From positions 1-22,962 of the forward strand of contig CALALX010000024.1 of assembly GCA_937925635.1 (NCBI GenBank): a DNA stretch of 22,962 nucleotides. Direction: 5' to 3'. Origin of the DNA: an uncultured Caulobacter sp. Lineage in GTDB: Bacteria > Pseudomonadota > Alphaproteobacteria > Caulobacterales > Caulobacteraceae. Below, piece by piece: positions 1 through 7,173 of the stretch; within the stretch, counting starts at the first letter, position 1; each line of letters opens with the position of its first letter. The position numbers and the translations under genes were made by a program. Under the pieces are notes generated by a model that was not told where the DNA came from, did not search any database, and was given only the letters and a program-made list of their open reading frames with translations.

Positions 1-2
1 AC

Positions 3-41
3 ACCACCTCCAGCCAGCTCTCGGCCGGGGACTTCCTCTAG
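3..41 (+). CDS. Possible 3' end of a plus-strand gene entering from the left
   Basis: The frame beginning at position 3 is open from the window edge to a TAG at 39-41 and ends in the residues TTSSQLSAGDFL. It would converge on the minus-strand glycosyltransferase gene, leaving a 15-base gap. The tail loosely resembles the hydrophobic C-termini of type I secreted proteins, but twelve residues cannot establish a family, and the frame could be open by chance in GC-rich DNA. The rest of positions 1-56 shows nothing else. Confidence 0.2.
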   Translation, partial: TTSSQLSAGDFL

Positions 42-56
42 GCGCAGGGGGCGGCC

Positions 57-1814
57 TTAGAGGGCCGCCCTGACGGCCGCCGCGAACCGCGGGAACGGCC
101 CGGGGTGGCTGACCCCGTGGCGCGGATCGGTCCAGACCTCAAGAAGGCGCATCGTCAGCTGATCGTCGGCGGACATCGGCGCGGCGCGGAACAGCGGCCG
201 TTTCTCGCCGAGGAGCAGCAGGTCGGTGACGTAGTTCGAGCGGATCAGTTCATCGACCAGCAGCGCGCCGTCCATCACGCGCGCAACGACGCCCGTCTCG
301 CTGGCGCGATCCATCGCCGACAGCAGCAGGTCGCCGCTCACGGCGGCCAGGAATCGCCTGAGCTCGGCCTCCGAGCGCCGGACCTGACACAGGAAAAGCA
401 GGGTGATCAGCAGACGCGCCAGGTCGGCCATGTCCGGCAGGCTGGCCAGGGCGATATGCCGTCGGGCCGGCGCCCGGTTCATGGGCGCGACCCAGTGTTC
501 GACAAAGCGCACAAGCCGGCCGCGGTAGTCGGCCTCGGTCAGGTCGAAGACGGGCGCCGACGCGGGGTCGGCGGCGATGGCCGCTTGCCCCGGCCGAAGA
601 ACAGGCGCCTCGATGCTGTCCGCCACATGGGCCATGGCGCCCTCCGACACGATCGGCCGAAGGCGGTCGGTGCGCGCGAAGGCCAGCGGATTGACACGCA
701 TGGGGATGCCGCAGGCGGCCAGTGCGCGGTGGCCGAACTCGACATCCTCCAGGCCCCCCCAGTCGATGGCCTCGTCCTGACCACAATGACGCCAGACGCT
801 CCGCTTGGCGAGGTAGAGGGACCCCGTCAGGTAGAAGGTCGGTCCATACTCGTGGATCGACGCCTCCACGAAGTCGCTGCGCCAGTTCTGCCTCAGGTCG
901 AGCAGGTCCTGGTAGATCCGCCGCGTGGGCGCCCCGTCCGGCGTCAGCGAGGCGATCCGGTCGGCGCCGGGGCCGAACTCGGCATGGTAGTCGGAGTAGC
1001 GCGCGATCGGCTGGTCCCGCGGATGGATCAGCAGGTTCTGGAAGCCGGTGATCGGGAAGGCGTCGCCAAAGGCCTCGACGGCCGCGCGGAAGTTGCGCGG
1101 CGGCAGCAGACGGTCGTGGAACAGGCAGAGGTTGGCGTGCGCCGCCGCCTCGGCCAGCGCGTTCTTCTTCAAGGTCAGGGTCGCGCCGGGCGCGGTTTCG
1201 GCGTGCCGGACGCCGGCCGGCAATCGTTCCGCCTGATCGGGCGGGCAGGCGACCAGGATATCGGCCGCCTCGAGTCCGAGTCCGGCCACCCGCTCCATCA
1301 GGCGTTCGAGCACCGCCGGGTTGGGGCGCTCCATCGGCAGCCCAAAGGTCCAGGCGCCGAGGCCGGCGTCGCGCTCGGCCGGGGCCGGCGCCGCCTTGCG
1401 GAACAGGCGCTCGCCGGGACCGGGGGCGGCCTCCTCGCGCATCCAGCCGGCGTAGTAGCTTCGGTCGAGAGGCGTGTCGCTGAGCAGGGGGACGGGGTCG
1501 ACGATCAGCAGTTCGGCTCCGATCGGCGCCGAATGGGACAGGTCCCAGATCATCAGGGCGTCTAGCGAGGACAACGACCGCACGCCGACCAGGGCGAGGC
1601 GGCGAACGTCGGCGGGCCAGGCGAGGCGCACGGTGGCGTCCATCTCGGCCCATTGCAGGGTCCAATCGTCCTCCGGCGGCGGCGCGAAGGCGAGGGCGAG
1701 ATCGCTTTGGGCCGCGGCCGTCGTCCACAGCGGCCGGATCGCGGCCGGATTGACCGTGATGCTCAGCCGGCATCGGCTCGTCGGCGTCAGGATCAGGGCG
1801 GACTTGCCGGTCAT
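57..1814 (-). CDS. GT2-like glycosyltransferase, 585 aa
   Basis: This is probably a cytoplasmic glycosyltransferase with a GT-A (family 2-like) fold. The supporting features are an LCLFHDRLLPP stretch near residues 228-240, which resembles the acceptor-loop HDR segment of GT2 enzymes, and GGLEDVEFGHRAL near residues 351-364. The latter matches the late 'EDxxFxxR' element that supplies the catalytic base in many GT2 enzymes. The first ~200 and last ~150 residues match nothing I recognise. The protein is long for a GT2, so it may carry extra domains. The ATG (1812-1814) overlaps the TGA of the upstream 335-aa gene in an ATGA arrangement, implying translational coupling. It is the last gene of a four-gene minus-strand cassette. 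Donor and acceptor cannot be read from the sequence. Confidence 0.6.
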   Translation of the reverse strand: MTGKSALILTPTSRCRLSITVNPAAIRPLWTTAAAQSDLALAFAPPPEDDWTLQWAEMDATVRLAWPADVRRLALVGVRSLSSLDALMIWDLSHSAPIGAELLIVDPVPLLSDTPLDRSYYAGWMREEAAPGPGERLFRKAAPAPAERDAGLGAWTFGLPMERPNPAVLERLMERVAGLGLEAADILVACPPDQAERLPAGVRHAETAPGATLTLKKNALAEAAAHANLCLFHDRLLPPRNFRAAVEAFGDAFPITGFQNLLIHPRDQPIARYSDYHAEFGPGADRIASLTPDGAPTRRIYQDLLDLRQNWRSDFVEASIHEYGPTFYLTGSLYLAKRSVWRHCGQDEAIDWGGLEDVEFGHRALAACGIPMRVNPLAFARTDRLRPIVSEGAMAHVADSIEAPVLRPGQAAIAADPASAPVFDLTEADYRGRLVRFVEHWVAPMNRAPARRHIALASLPDMADLARLLITLLFLCQVRRSEAELRRFLAAVSGDLLLSAMDRASETGVVARVMDGALLVDELIRSNYVTDLLLLGEKRPLFRAAPMSADDQLTMRLLEVWTDPRHGVSHPGPFPRFAAAVRAAL

Positions 1815-2818
1815 GTCAGCACCCGACCCAGGCGGATTGATCGCAGACGCGCCGCCGGCGCGTTCTCGGCGGTCCAGAGCCGGAATTCGAGAGGCTGACC
1901 GATGGCGGCGTCCTCGACGTCAAAGGCGAGAACGGCGCGCACCGCGCCGGCGGCGTCCCGGGCGTCGTAGACAAAGGCCGCGAGACTGTTGGCCCCGCCG
2001 CCCCACACGGCCTCGAGCGTGAATCGAAGGCCCGGCGCGGCGCCCGTGTCCAGCTGCAGCTGCAGGCGATAGCGTCCCGCGTCGAGCCGGACGTAGGGAC
2101 CGAACATGGCGATGCCCGGCGTCCCCTCCAGCACCTCCACCTGGCGGCCCGCAAAGCGGACCTTCTCGGCGATGAAGTCCAGCCCGATGCGGGCGGCGTC
2201 CTCGGCGAACCAGCCCGGCCGGGTCTCGAAGATCACGCCCTCTTCGATCCCCTCCTCGCCGGGATGGCCGTCATTGGACAGCATGAGCTCTTCGGCGGGG
2301 GGCGGCGCTTCCTCGCCGGGGTCATCGGCGGGATCGCGGTGGCGCCGTTCGGCGGCGCCGGCCCGGAGCCGGTCGACGAGGCCGTTGAGATAGCCGACCG
2401 CCGCCGTCACCTGCGCCTCGTTCATCTGACCGGTCAGGGCGAACAGGGACGACTCGTAGAAGCGGGCCGCCGCCAGGAACTGATGCGGCGGACAGCGCGC
2501 GACCAACATATCGCAGTGGGTGAGGAGACTCCTCGTCCGTCGGTCGATGCGGCGCGGCAGGGATCCGTCGTGGTGGTTCGCGACGATGATCTTGCGTCCG
2601 TCCGAGACGCGGAACTCGTCGATGTCGACCTCGATCCACGGTCGCGCGCGGGCCTCCCGCAGCGGCGTCGCAGCCACTCCCTCGCCGACGAAGTCCGCCG
2701 CGCCGTCGGCATCGAGAACCACGACCGGCGTCTCGCCCAGGGTGGCCCGGGCGACATGTTCGGCGAGGACGGCCGCATCGACGGCGATCGCCTCATCGAT
2801 CAGGACAAGCTGGCGCAT
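1811..2818 (-). CDS. Protein of unknown function with C-terminal beta-sandwich-like region, 335 aa
   Basis: I do not recognise the family. The N-terminal ~150 residues look globular and mixed alpha/beta (strands such as QLVLIDEAI and PVVVLDADG). A charged, Pro/Glu-rich linker follows around residues 165-195. The C-terminal ~130 residues are strand-rich and contain FGPYVRLDAGRYRLQLQL and later LEFRLWTAENAP. Both elements recur in the same order in the small protein encoded at 13845-14327 (FGPMKVLPAGRWRLAARF and AIRLWNA), so the two probably share a beta-sandwich domain, possibly carbohydrate-binding. No signal peptide or membrane segment is visible. The gene lies 24 bases downstream of a methyltransferase gene and overlaps the next glycosyltransferase gene by 4 bases. 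A role in modifying or sensing the glycan is inference from context. Confidence 0.55.
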   Translation of the reverse strand: MRQLVLIDEAIAVDAAVLAEHVARATLGETPVVVLDADGAADFVGEGVAATPLREARARPWIEVDIDEFRVSDGRKIIVANHHDGSLPRRIDRRTRSLLTHCDMLVARCPPHQFLAAARFYESSLFALTGQMNEAQVTAAVGYLNGLVDRLRAGAAERRHRDPADDPGEEAPPPAEELMLSNDGHPGEEGIEEGVIFETRPGWFAEDAARIGLDFIAEKVRFAGRQVEVLEGTPGIAMFGPYVRLDAGRYRLQLQLDTGAAPGLRFTLEAVWGGGANSLAAFVYDARDAAGAVRAVLAFDVEDAAIGQPLEFRLWTAENAPAARLRSIRLGRVLT

Positions 2819-2842
2819 GACGGTCGTCCTTCGTCGCCGGCG

Positions 2843-3664
2843 TCAGGCGAAGTCGCCGTTGAGCAGCCGCCACTTGCCGTGGCCCTGCTTGGAGCCGAAC
2901 ACGTACAGCTCGTTGAAGCCCAGCTGGTAGATGTTCTCGGGCACGTAGGTGTGCAGATCGACGCCGGTGTCCAGCTCGAGCATGCCGACGTCGTTGTAAA
3001 AGTTCCGAAAGTCCTCGTAGACCATGCCGAGGGCGTCGGGCGTCACCCAGACGTCGGAAGCGCTGTTGGTGTGTCGGGCCACCATGTTCTCGCTCCAGTG
3101 CGCATGGTTCGGCGGGATCTTGGCGGCCGTGGCGCCCGGGTAGATCTTCAGCTCGACGAAGCACAGGCCGCCCGGCTTCAGGTTCCTCGCCATCGCCTCC
3201 AGGATCTTCAGCCGCGTGAGGCGCATCGGGATGTGGTGGAAGCACAGGAACGAATAGACGATGTCATAGGCCTCGGCCGGGGAGTCGCCCGTGTCGAAGC
3301 CGCTGGTGAGGAAGAAGTTCGACCCGGCCAGCGTCGGAGAGGCGGCCGCGTGACGCAGCATCGCCTCGCTGATGTCGGCGCCGTCGACGCGGCCGACGCC
3401 CAGATCCTTGAAGGCCTCCATCACCCGACCCACGCCGCAACCGAAGTCGAGGACGGACAGTTCCGAGGTGTCCGTCTGGCCGGGAACATAGGCTAGGCCC
3501 TGCCGCAGGAACCAGGTCTGCAGGATCAGGTGGGCGAAGGCCGGCGCGACCGCGCGCACCTGGTCGTAGTCCGGGGCCACCTGGCTCCGGGCGCTGTCCA
3601 GGTCCTGGCACGTGTTCTCGTACTGCTCGTGCTGGTTCTGGGCGTACTGCTGAAGCTTGCTCAT
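2843..3664 (-). CDS. Class I SAM-dependent methyltransferase, 273 aa
   Basis: Residues ~68-82 carry the class I motif I (VLDFGCGVGRVMEAF), followed by an acidic motif II region (VDGADISEAM) and a motif IV-like segment (YDIVYSFLCFHHIP). A post-motif KPGGLCFVELKIYPG completes the Methyltransf_11/25 pattern. The ~65-residue N-terminal extension is helical and polar (KLQQYAQNQHEQYENT). The enzyme probably transfers a methyl group from SAM in the cytoplasm. In this setting a sugar or its precursor is the likely acceptor, but the sequence does not show it. The ATG at 3664 is well placed. The gene lies 72 bases downstream of a second, unrelated methyltransferase and 24 bases upstream of the 335-aa gene. 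Confidence 0.8.
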   Translation of the reverse strand: MSKLQQYAQNQHEQYENTCQDLDSARSQVAPDYDQVRAVAPAFAHLILQTWFLRQGLAYVPGQTDTSELSVLDFGCGVGRVMEAFKDLGVGRVDGADISEAMLRHAAASPTLAGSNFFLTSGFDTGDSPAEAYDIVYSFLCFHHIPMRLTRLKILEAMARNLKPGGLCFVELKIYPGATAAKIPPNHAHWSENMVARHTNSASDVWVTPDALGMVYEDFRNFYNDVGMLELDTGVDLHTYVPENIYQLGFNELYVFGSKQGHGKWRLLNGDFA

Positions 3665-3684
3665 GGCGTTCCGGCGGGGCTGGT

Positions 3685-3700
3685 CCGGCGAGCTCGCCGG
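3685..3700. repeat. 16-bp perfect palindrome between two methyltransferase genes
   Basis: CCGGCGAGCTCGCCGG is a perfect palindrome in the 72-base gap between the two methyltransferase genes, 20 bases upstream of the second one's ATG. In RNA it gives a six-pair GC stem with an AGCU loop. No U-run follows, so it is not a classical intrinsic terminator. It could be an mRNA processing or stability hairpin, or an operator, but GC-rich DNA yields such palindromes by chance fairly often. Confidence 0.35.
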
Positions 3701-3736
3701 GGATGAAGGGTATTGGGCGGCGCCTGAGCCGTCCGT

Positions 3737-4549
3737 CTAGGCGCGTTCGGCGCAGAAATAGATGGCCGGTCCACGATCCCCGTCAGGGTAGTCGAGAACC
3801 TGGCCGACGACACGCATGCCGAAATGTTCGACCGCACGCAGGATGTCGGCCGCGGTCAACATGTGCGCGTGAAGGGCAGGGCCCCCGGCGCCCTGGTTCC
3901 AGTGCTCCTCCGGGTCGAACGGATAGACCTGCCGGTACTGTCTGACAGTCAGGCCCTTGTATTCAAAGAGCGCCCCGTCCTTGTCCGGAAAGGTCCAGGC
4001 CACCTTGGGCAGGCCAGAATTGTCGGGGATGTCGTCGACGTTGAAGATCCTGGGCGAGACGTAGTTCGTGCCGATCAACACGCGGCGGCAACGGCCGGCG
4101 ATCAGCTCGATCAGCCGCAGGGGATCGGGCATGTGGTACAGCACCCCCCTCGCCATGCAGAAATCATACTCCGGGCCCGGCTCCTCCAGGTGCCGCATGA
4201 AGTCGCCGAGCATGAAGCGCACATTGGACATGCCGAGAAGATTCTTGACGATCAGGCATTTGAGGAAGTTGCGACGCCGAGCCTCGATCGACACGACATC
4301 GGCGCCCGCGCAATGCAGGCTCCATGAGATCTCGCCCTCGAAGGGACCGAGTTCCAGGCACCGCAGGCCGCGTAGCGAGCCGAAGGTCTGCTCGGCCAAC
4401 CACACGGTGGGATCGAGATCCAGGTAGCCGGCGGCGGCGCCCGAAACCGCGCCCTCGATCGGCACCTGGTGGAGCCACAGGTCCTTGAAGATGTCGAGCG
4501 CGGTCTGGTCGCTCGGCGCATCGCGGCAAAAGCCGCCAATCTCCATCAT
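3737..4549 (-). CDS. Class I SAM-dependent methyltransferase (DUF1698/CmoB-like pattern), 270 aa
   Basis: Motif I is CLELGPFEGEISWSL at residues ~64-78, with an acidic follow-on (VVSIEARRRNF). MARGVLYHMPDPLRLIELI lies around residues 132-150. The 'GVLYHMPDPL' element is typical of methyltransferases related to DUF1698/CmoB. The C-terminal ~110 residues (including EHWNQGAGGPALHAHM) probably form a substrate domain. Acceptor unknown; a capsule sugar is an inference from location. It is the first gene of the minus-strand cassette and is divergent from the export lipoprotein gene. The start is ATGATG at 4549/4546, with a GAGG about 13 bases upstream, so which Met is used is uncertain. Confidence 0.75.
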   Translation of the reverse strand: MMEIGGFCRDAPSDQTALDIFKDLWLHQVPIEGAVSGAAAGYLDLDPTVWLAEQTFGSLRGLRCLELGPFEGEISWSLHCAGADVVSIEARRRNFLKCLIVKNLLGMSNVRFMLGDFMRHLEEPGPEYDFCMARGVLYHMPDPLRLIELIAGRCRRVLIGTNYVSPRIFNVDDIPDNSGLPKVAWTFPDKDGALFEYKGLTVRQYRQVYPFDPEEHWNQGAGGPALHAHMLTAADILRAVEHFGMRVVGQVLDYPDGDRGPAIYFCAERA

Positions 4550-4753
4550 CTCGGCAACAGATCCTCAGCAGAGCCGTCACGTTTGTCCCACGGTCCGACC
4601 GCTTGCAAGGGGATAGCGCGCGGGCGTGGTCATGCCGAGGGCCGCAGGCGACGGCGCAATCAGGCGAGCGAAACGCCCGCTGGGCGGGAGCGACCTTCTC
4701 CTTTGAAGCGGCCTATGCCAAAAGGCGCCTTGTGTTGTTTCGTGACCATCGCC
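4550..4753. promoter_or_regulatory. Divergent intergenic region between methyltransferase cassette and export lipoprotein gene
   Basis: This ~204-base gap must hold promoters for both directions, but I cannot identify convincing -35/-10 pairs. It contains a small stem-loop (CGCCC-GCT-GGGCG, 4674-4686) and a perfect 10-bp palindrome, AAGGCGCCTT, at 4722-4731, followed by the T-rich stretch TGTGTTGTTT. If translation of the lipoprotein starts at 4754, both elements lie in its untranslated leader. If it starts at 4715, the palindrome is coding. Confidence 0.3.
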
Positions 4754-5884
4754 ATGCGTGTGGTGAAGTCGCTCTTGGGACCAGATCCGTTGCGCCAGTT
4801 CGCCCTCGTTCTTCTCCTTGTCCTGGTGAGCGGCTGCGAGTCCCTTCCCCATGATGGACCCTCCGCGCGGCGCGTGGCCGAGACCGCGGGCGTGGAGGGC
4901 GGCTACCAGGTCGTCGATCTGGATTACCGCGTCAGCCAGGTGCTGGCCGCGAACGCGGCCCGACCGATGCAGTCGCTGGCGCCGGTCGCCAGCACCGCGC
5001 CGATCGACCTGATCGGCGTTGGCGACGTTCTTCTCGTCTCCGTGCTCCAGCCCGACAGCGCGAACGCGGAAGCCAGGGTCTTCAACTTGACCGTCGACCG
5101 AAACGGAACCATCGCCGTTCCCTTCGCGTCCCCCGTTTCCGTCGCGGGCCTCACGCCGGCCGAGGCCGGCGCGGCCGTGCGGGCCGCGCTGCGCGGGCGG
5201 CTGGTCAATCCGCAGGTTCTCGTCTCCGTCGCGACGAACCTGACCAACACGGTGACGGTGATCGGCGAGGTGCGGAACGTCGGGCGCTATCCGCTGTCGA
5301 CGGGCGGCGACCGCCTGCTGGACCTGCTGGCGGCGGCCGGCGGTTCTCCCCGACCGGCGGCGGATGTCGTCGTGACCGTCGTCCGCGACGGCCAGTCAGC
5401 GTCCACAACGCTGGCCTCGCTGCTGGCGGTTTCCTCGGAGAATGTGCGCCTCGCTCCGCGCGATCAGGTACGCGTGACCTACCGGCCGCGAAAGTTCAGC
5501 ACTTTCGGCGCCTTTACGCGGGCCGCGCAAATTCCGATCGAGGACGAGACCCTCACCCTGGCCGGCGCGATCAGCCGGATGGGCGGTCTCGACACCAACG
5601 CCGCCCAGGCGAGTTCGGTGTTCCTGTTCCGCCTCGAACGGCCCGAGGTGGCCAGGGCGCTAGGCCTTTCCGTCCCCGACGGGCAGGCCGCGACGCCGAT
5701 CGTCTATCGCCTGAACCTCAGGGATCCGGCGGGCTTCTTCGTCGCCGGGAGTTTCCAGGTCCAGGCCGAGGATCTGATCTACGCGCCGCGGTCCGAGACC
5801 GCCGAGCTTCGCAAGTTCTTCGAGCTCGTCTCGTCGATTTCCCGCGTGGCCTACGACGTGAGCGTGGTGAGGGTGATCCAGTAG
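4754..5884 (+). CDS. Outer-membrane polysaccharide export lipoprotein (Wza/BexD/KpsD/CtrA family), 376 aa
   Basis: This is the outer-membrane channel subunit for capsule export. With the ATG at 4754 the protein begins with a textbook lipoprotein signal: a basic n-region, the hydrophobic run FALVLLLVLV and the lipobox LVSGC, so Cys28 would be lipidated. The Poly_export domain follows at ~82-160 (DLIGVGDVLLVSV, VDRNGTIAVPF, NPQVLVSVA). A first SLBB domain starts near 165 (TVTVIGEVRNVGRYPL) and a second near 247. The C-terminal amphipathic segment (ISRVAYDVSVVRVIQ) fits the helix that forms the outer-membrane barrel in Wza. Length is normal for the family. An in-frame ATG at 4715 would add 13 residues (MPKGALCCF...). 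I prefer 4754 because it gives a conventional signal peptide, although neither start has a strong ribosome binding site. Confidence 0.88.
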   Translation: MRVVKSLLGPDPLRQFALVLLLVLVSGCESLPHDGPSARRVAETAGVEGGYQVVDLDYRVSQVLAANAARPMQSLAPVASTAPIDLIGVGDVLLVSVLQPDSANAEARVFNLTVDRNGTIAVPFASPVSVAGLTPAEAGAAVRAALRGRLVNPQVLVSVATNLTNTVTVIGEVRNVGRYPLSTGGDRLLDLLAAAGGSPRPAADVVVTVVRDGQSASTTLASLLAVSSENVRLAPRDQVRVTYRPRKFSTFGAFTRAAQIPIEDETLTLAGAISRMGGLDTNAAQASSVFLFRLERPEVARALGLSVPDGQAATPIVYRLNLRDPAGFFVAGSFQVQAEDLIYAPRSETAELRKFFELVSSISRVAYDVSVVRVIQ

Positions 5885-5985
5885 TGCGTGTTGTATTCTG
5901 GCGGACCCCGGGGGGCGGTTGGCGCTGATGTTCAAGCTTCGGGAGCCTAGAGCGGATTCTCCTCGCGCGGCGAGCGACCGGCTAG

Positions 5986-7173
5986 CGTCACTTCCTCATT
6001 GTCACCGCGCCCTTCGGCAGACTGTCGCGCGTTCTGGCCGCGCATCTGCGAGAGCAAGGGGCGCGCTGCCGGCGCGTCATCCTGAACGGCGGCGACCTGG
6101 CCGACTGGGGTCTGGCCGAGAGCCTGTTCTATCGCGGACCCCGTGACGGCTGGAGCGGATGGCTCGAGCACCGGCTGGTCGCGGATGGCGTCACCGACCT
6201 GATCCTGCACGGCGACAGCCAGGCCTACGCGGCCGAGGCGATCGGCGTCGCGCGGCGGCGCGGCCTCGCGGTGCACGTGTTCGAGGAAGGCTACTTCCGG
6301 CCGCACTGGGTCACGCTCGAGCGCGATGGCGTCAACGCGCGGTCCAGGCTGCCGCGCGATCCGGACTACTACCGCGGCGTCGTAGTCGGGCCGGAGTGCG
6401 CCATCAGACCCGTCGGCCGCATCACCCCGCCCGCGATCCGTCAGATATCGGCCTACCATCTGTGGCGGTACGCGGCGCATCCGCTGCTGCCCAACTACCG
6501 CAGCCCCTACCTCTATTCCGCCGCCGCCCAGGCCTGGGGGCATGTCCGCCGCTACCTGGCGCAGCGGGTCAATCGGCCGGCGAAGCTGAAGCGGATCGAG
6601 GCGATCTTCGATGGATCGCCGGTGTTCATGGCGCTGCTGCAACGCCCGGGCGACAGCCAGTTGACCTGCCATTCGCCCTTCAGCGGAACGGAGGAGTTCA
6701 TCACGACCGTCGTCGAGAGCTTCGCCCGGGAGGCTCCGGCGGGCAGCAGGCTGCTGTTCAAGACCCATCCGCTCGATCACGGCCTGGAGCCGCACGAGCG
6801 ACACGTCCGATCGGCGGCCGCGAAGGCCGGCGTCGCCGCCCGCGTGTTCTTCGCCGACGATGGCCATTTTCCGACGATGATCGCCGCCGCCCGCGCGGTG
6901 CTGTCGGTCAATTCCACGGGCGGCCTGTCCTCGCTGGAGGCCGGTCTTCCGACGATCGCGCTGGGGCGCGCGCTGTACGATATGCCGGGGCTGACCCATC
7001 AAGGCGGCCTCGACAGCTTTTGGCGTTCGCCGACGGCGCCTGATCGCGCGCTCTTCCGGTCCTTCCGCGCCGCCGTGATGGCGGCGTGCCAGATCAATGG
7101 CGCGTTCTCGACCAGGGACGGCGTCAGGCTGGTCGCCCGGGAAGCGGCTCGGCGCCTGATGGCCCCGGTCTGA
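5986..7173 (+). CDS. kpsS: KpsS-like capsule Kdo transferase, with disrupted or non-standard 5' end
   Basis: KpsS belongs to the Capsule_synth family (PF05159) and acts with KpsC to build the poly-Kdo linker on lyso-phosphatidylglycerol at the inner membrane. Signatures are RHFLIVTAPFGRLSRVL from 5986, NGGDLADW, VFEEGYFRPHWVTLERDGVN from 6277, LLFKTHPLDHG, and NSTGGLSSLEAGLPTIALG with LYDMPGLTHQGGLDSFW near the C-terminus. All are in one frame. The problem is the start. That frame is closed by TAG at 5983-5985, and no ATG, GTG or TTG occurs until GTG 6271, far inside the conserved fold. Either an unusual start such as ATT 5998 is used, or a single-base shift near 5983 joins it to the frame opened by ATG 5928 (MFKLREPRAD...). 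The stop directly abuts that of kpsC on the other strand. Function is confident; the exact start and intactness are not. Confidence 0.8.
   Translation, partial: RHFLIVTAPFGRLSRVLAAHLREQGARCRRVILNGGDLADWGLAESLFYRGPRDGWSGWLEHRLVADGVTDLILHGDSQAYAAEAIGVARRRGLAVHVFEEGYFRPHWVTLERDGVNARSRLPRDPDYYRGVVVGPECAIRPVGRITPPAIRQISAYHLWRYAAHPLLPNYRSPYLYSAAAQAWGHVRRYLAQRVNRPAKLKRIEAIFDGSPVFMALLQRPGDSQLTCHSPFSGTEEFITTVVESFAREAPAGSRLLFKTHPLDHGLEPHERHVRSAAAKAGVAARVFFADDGHFPTMIAAARAVLSVNSTGGLSSLEAGLPTIALGRALYDMPGLTHQGGLDSFWRSPTAPDRALFRSFRAAVMAACQINGAFSTRDGVRLVAREAARRLMAPV

Noticed and set aside
105..1565. Long plus-strand open frame opposite the GT2-like gene
   Set aside because: The translation is rich in Arg, Gly and Gln with no motif or plausible start, while the minus frame carries glycosyltransferase motifs. 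It is a shadow frame of GC-rich DNA.
4469..4753. Upstream extension of the export lipoprotein frame
   Set aside because: It would overlap the divergent methyltransferase gene and bury the lipoprotein signal peptide about 120 residues inside the protein.
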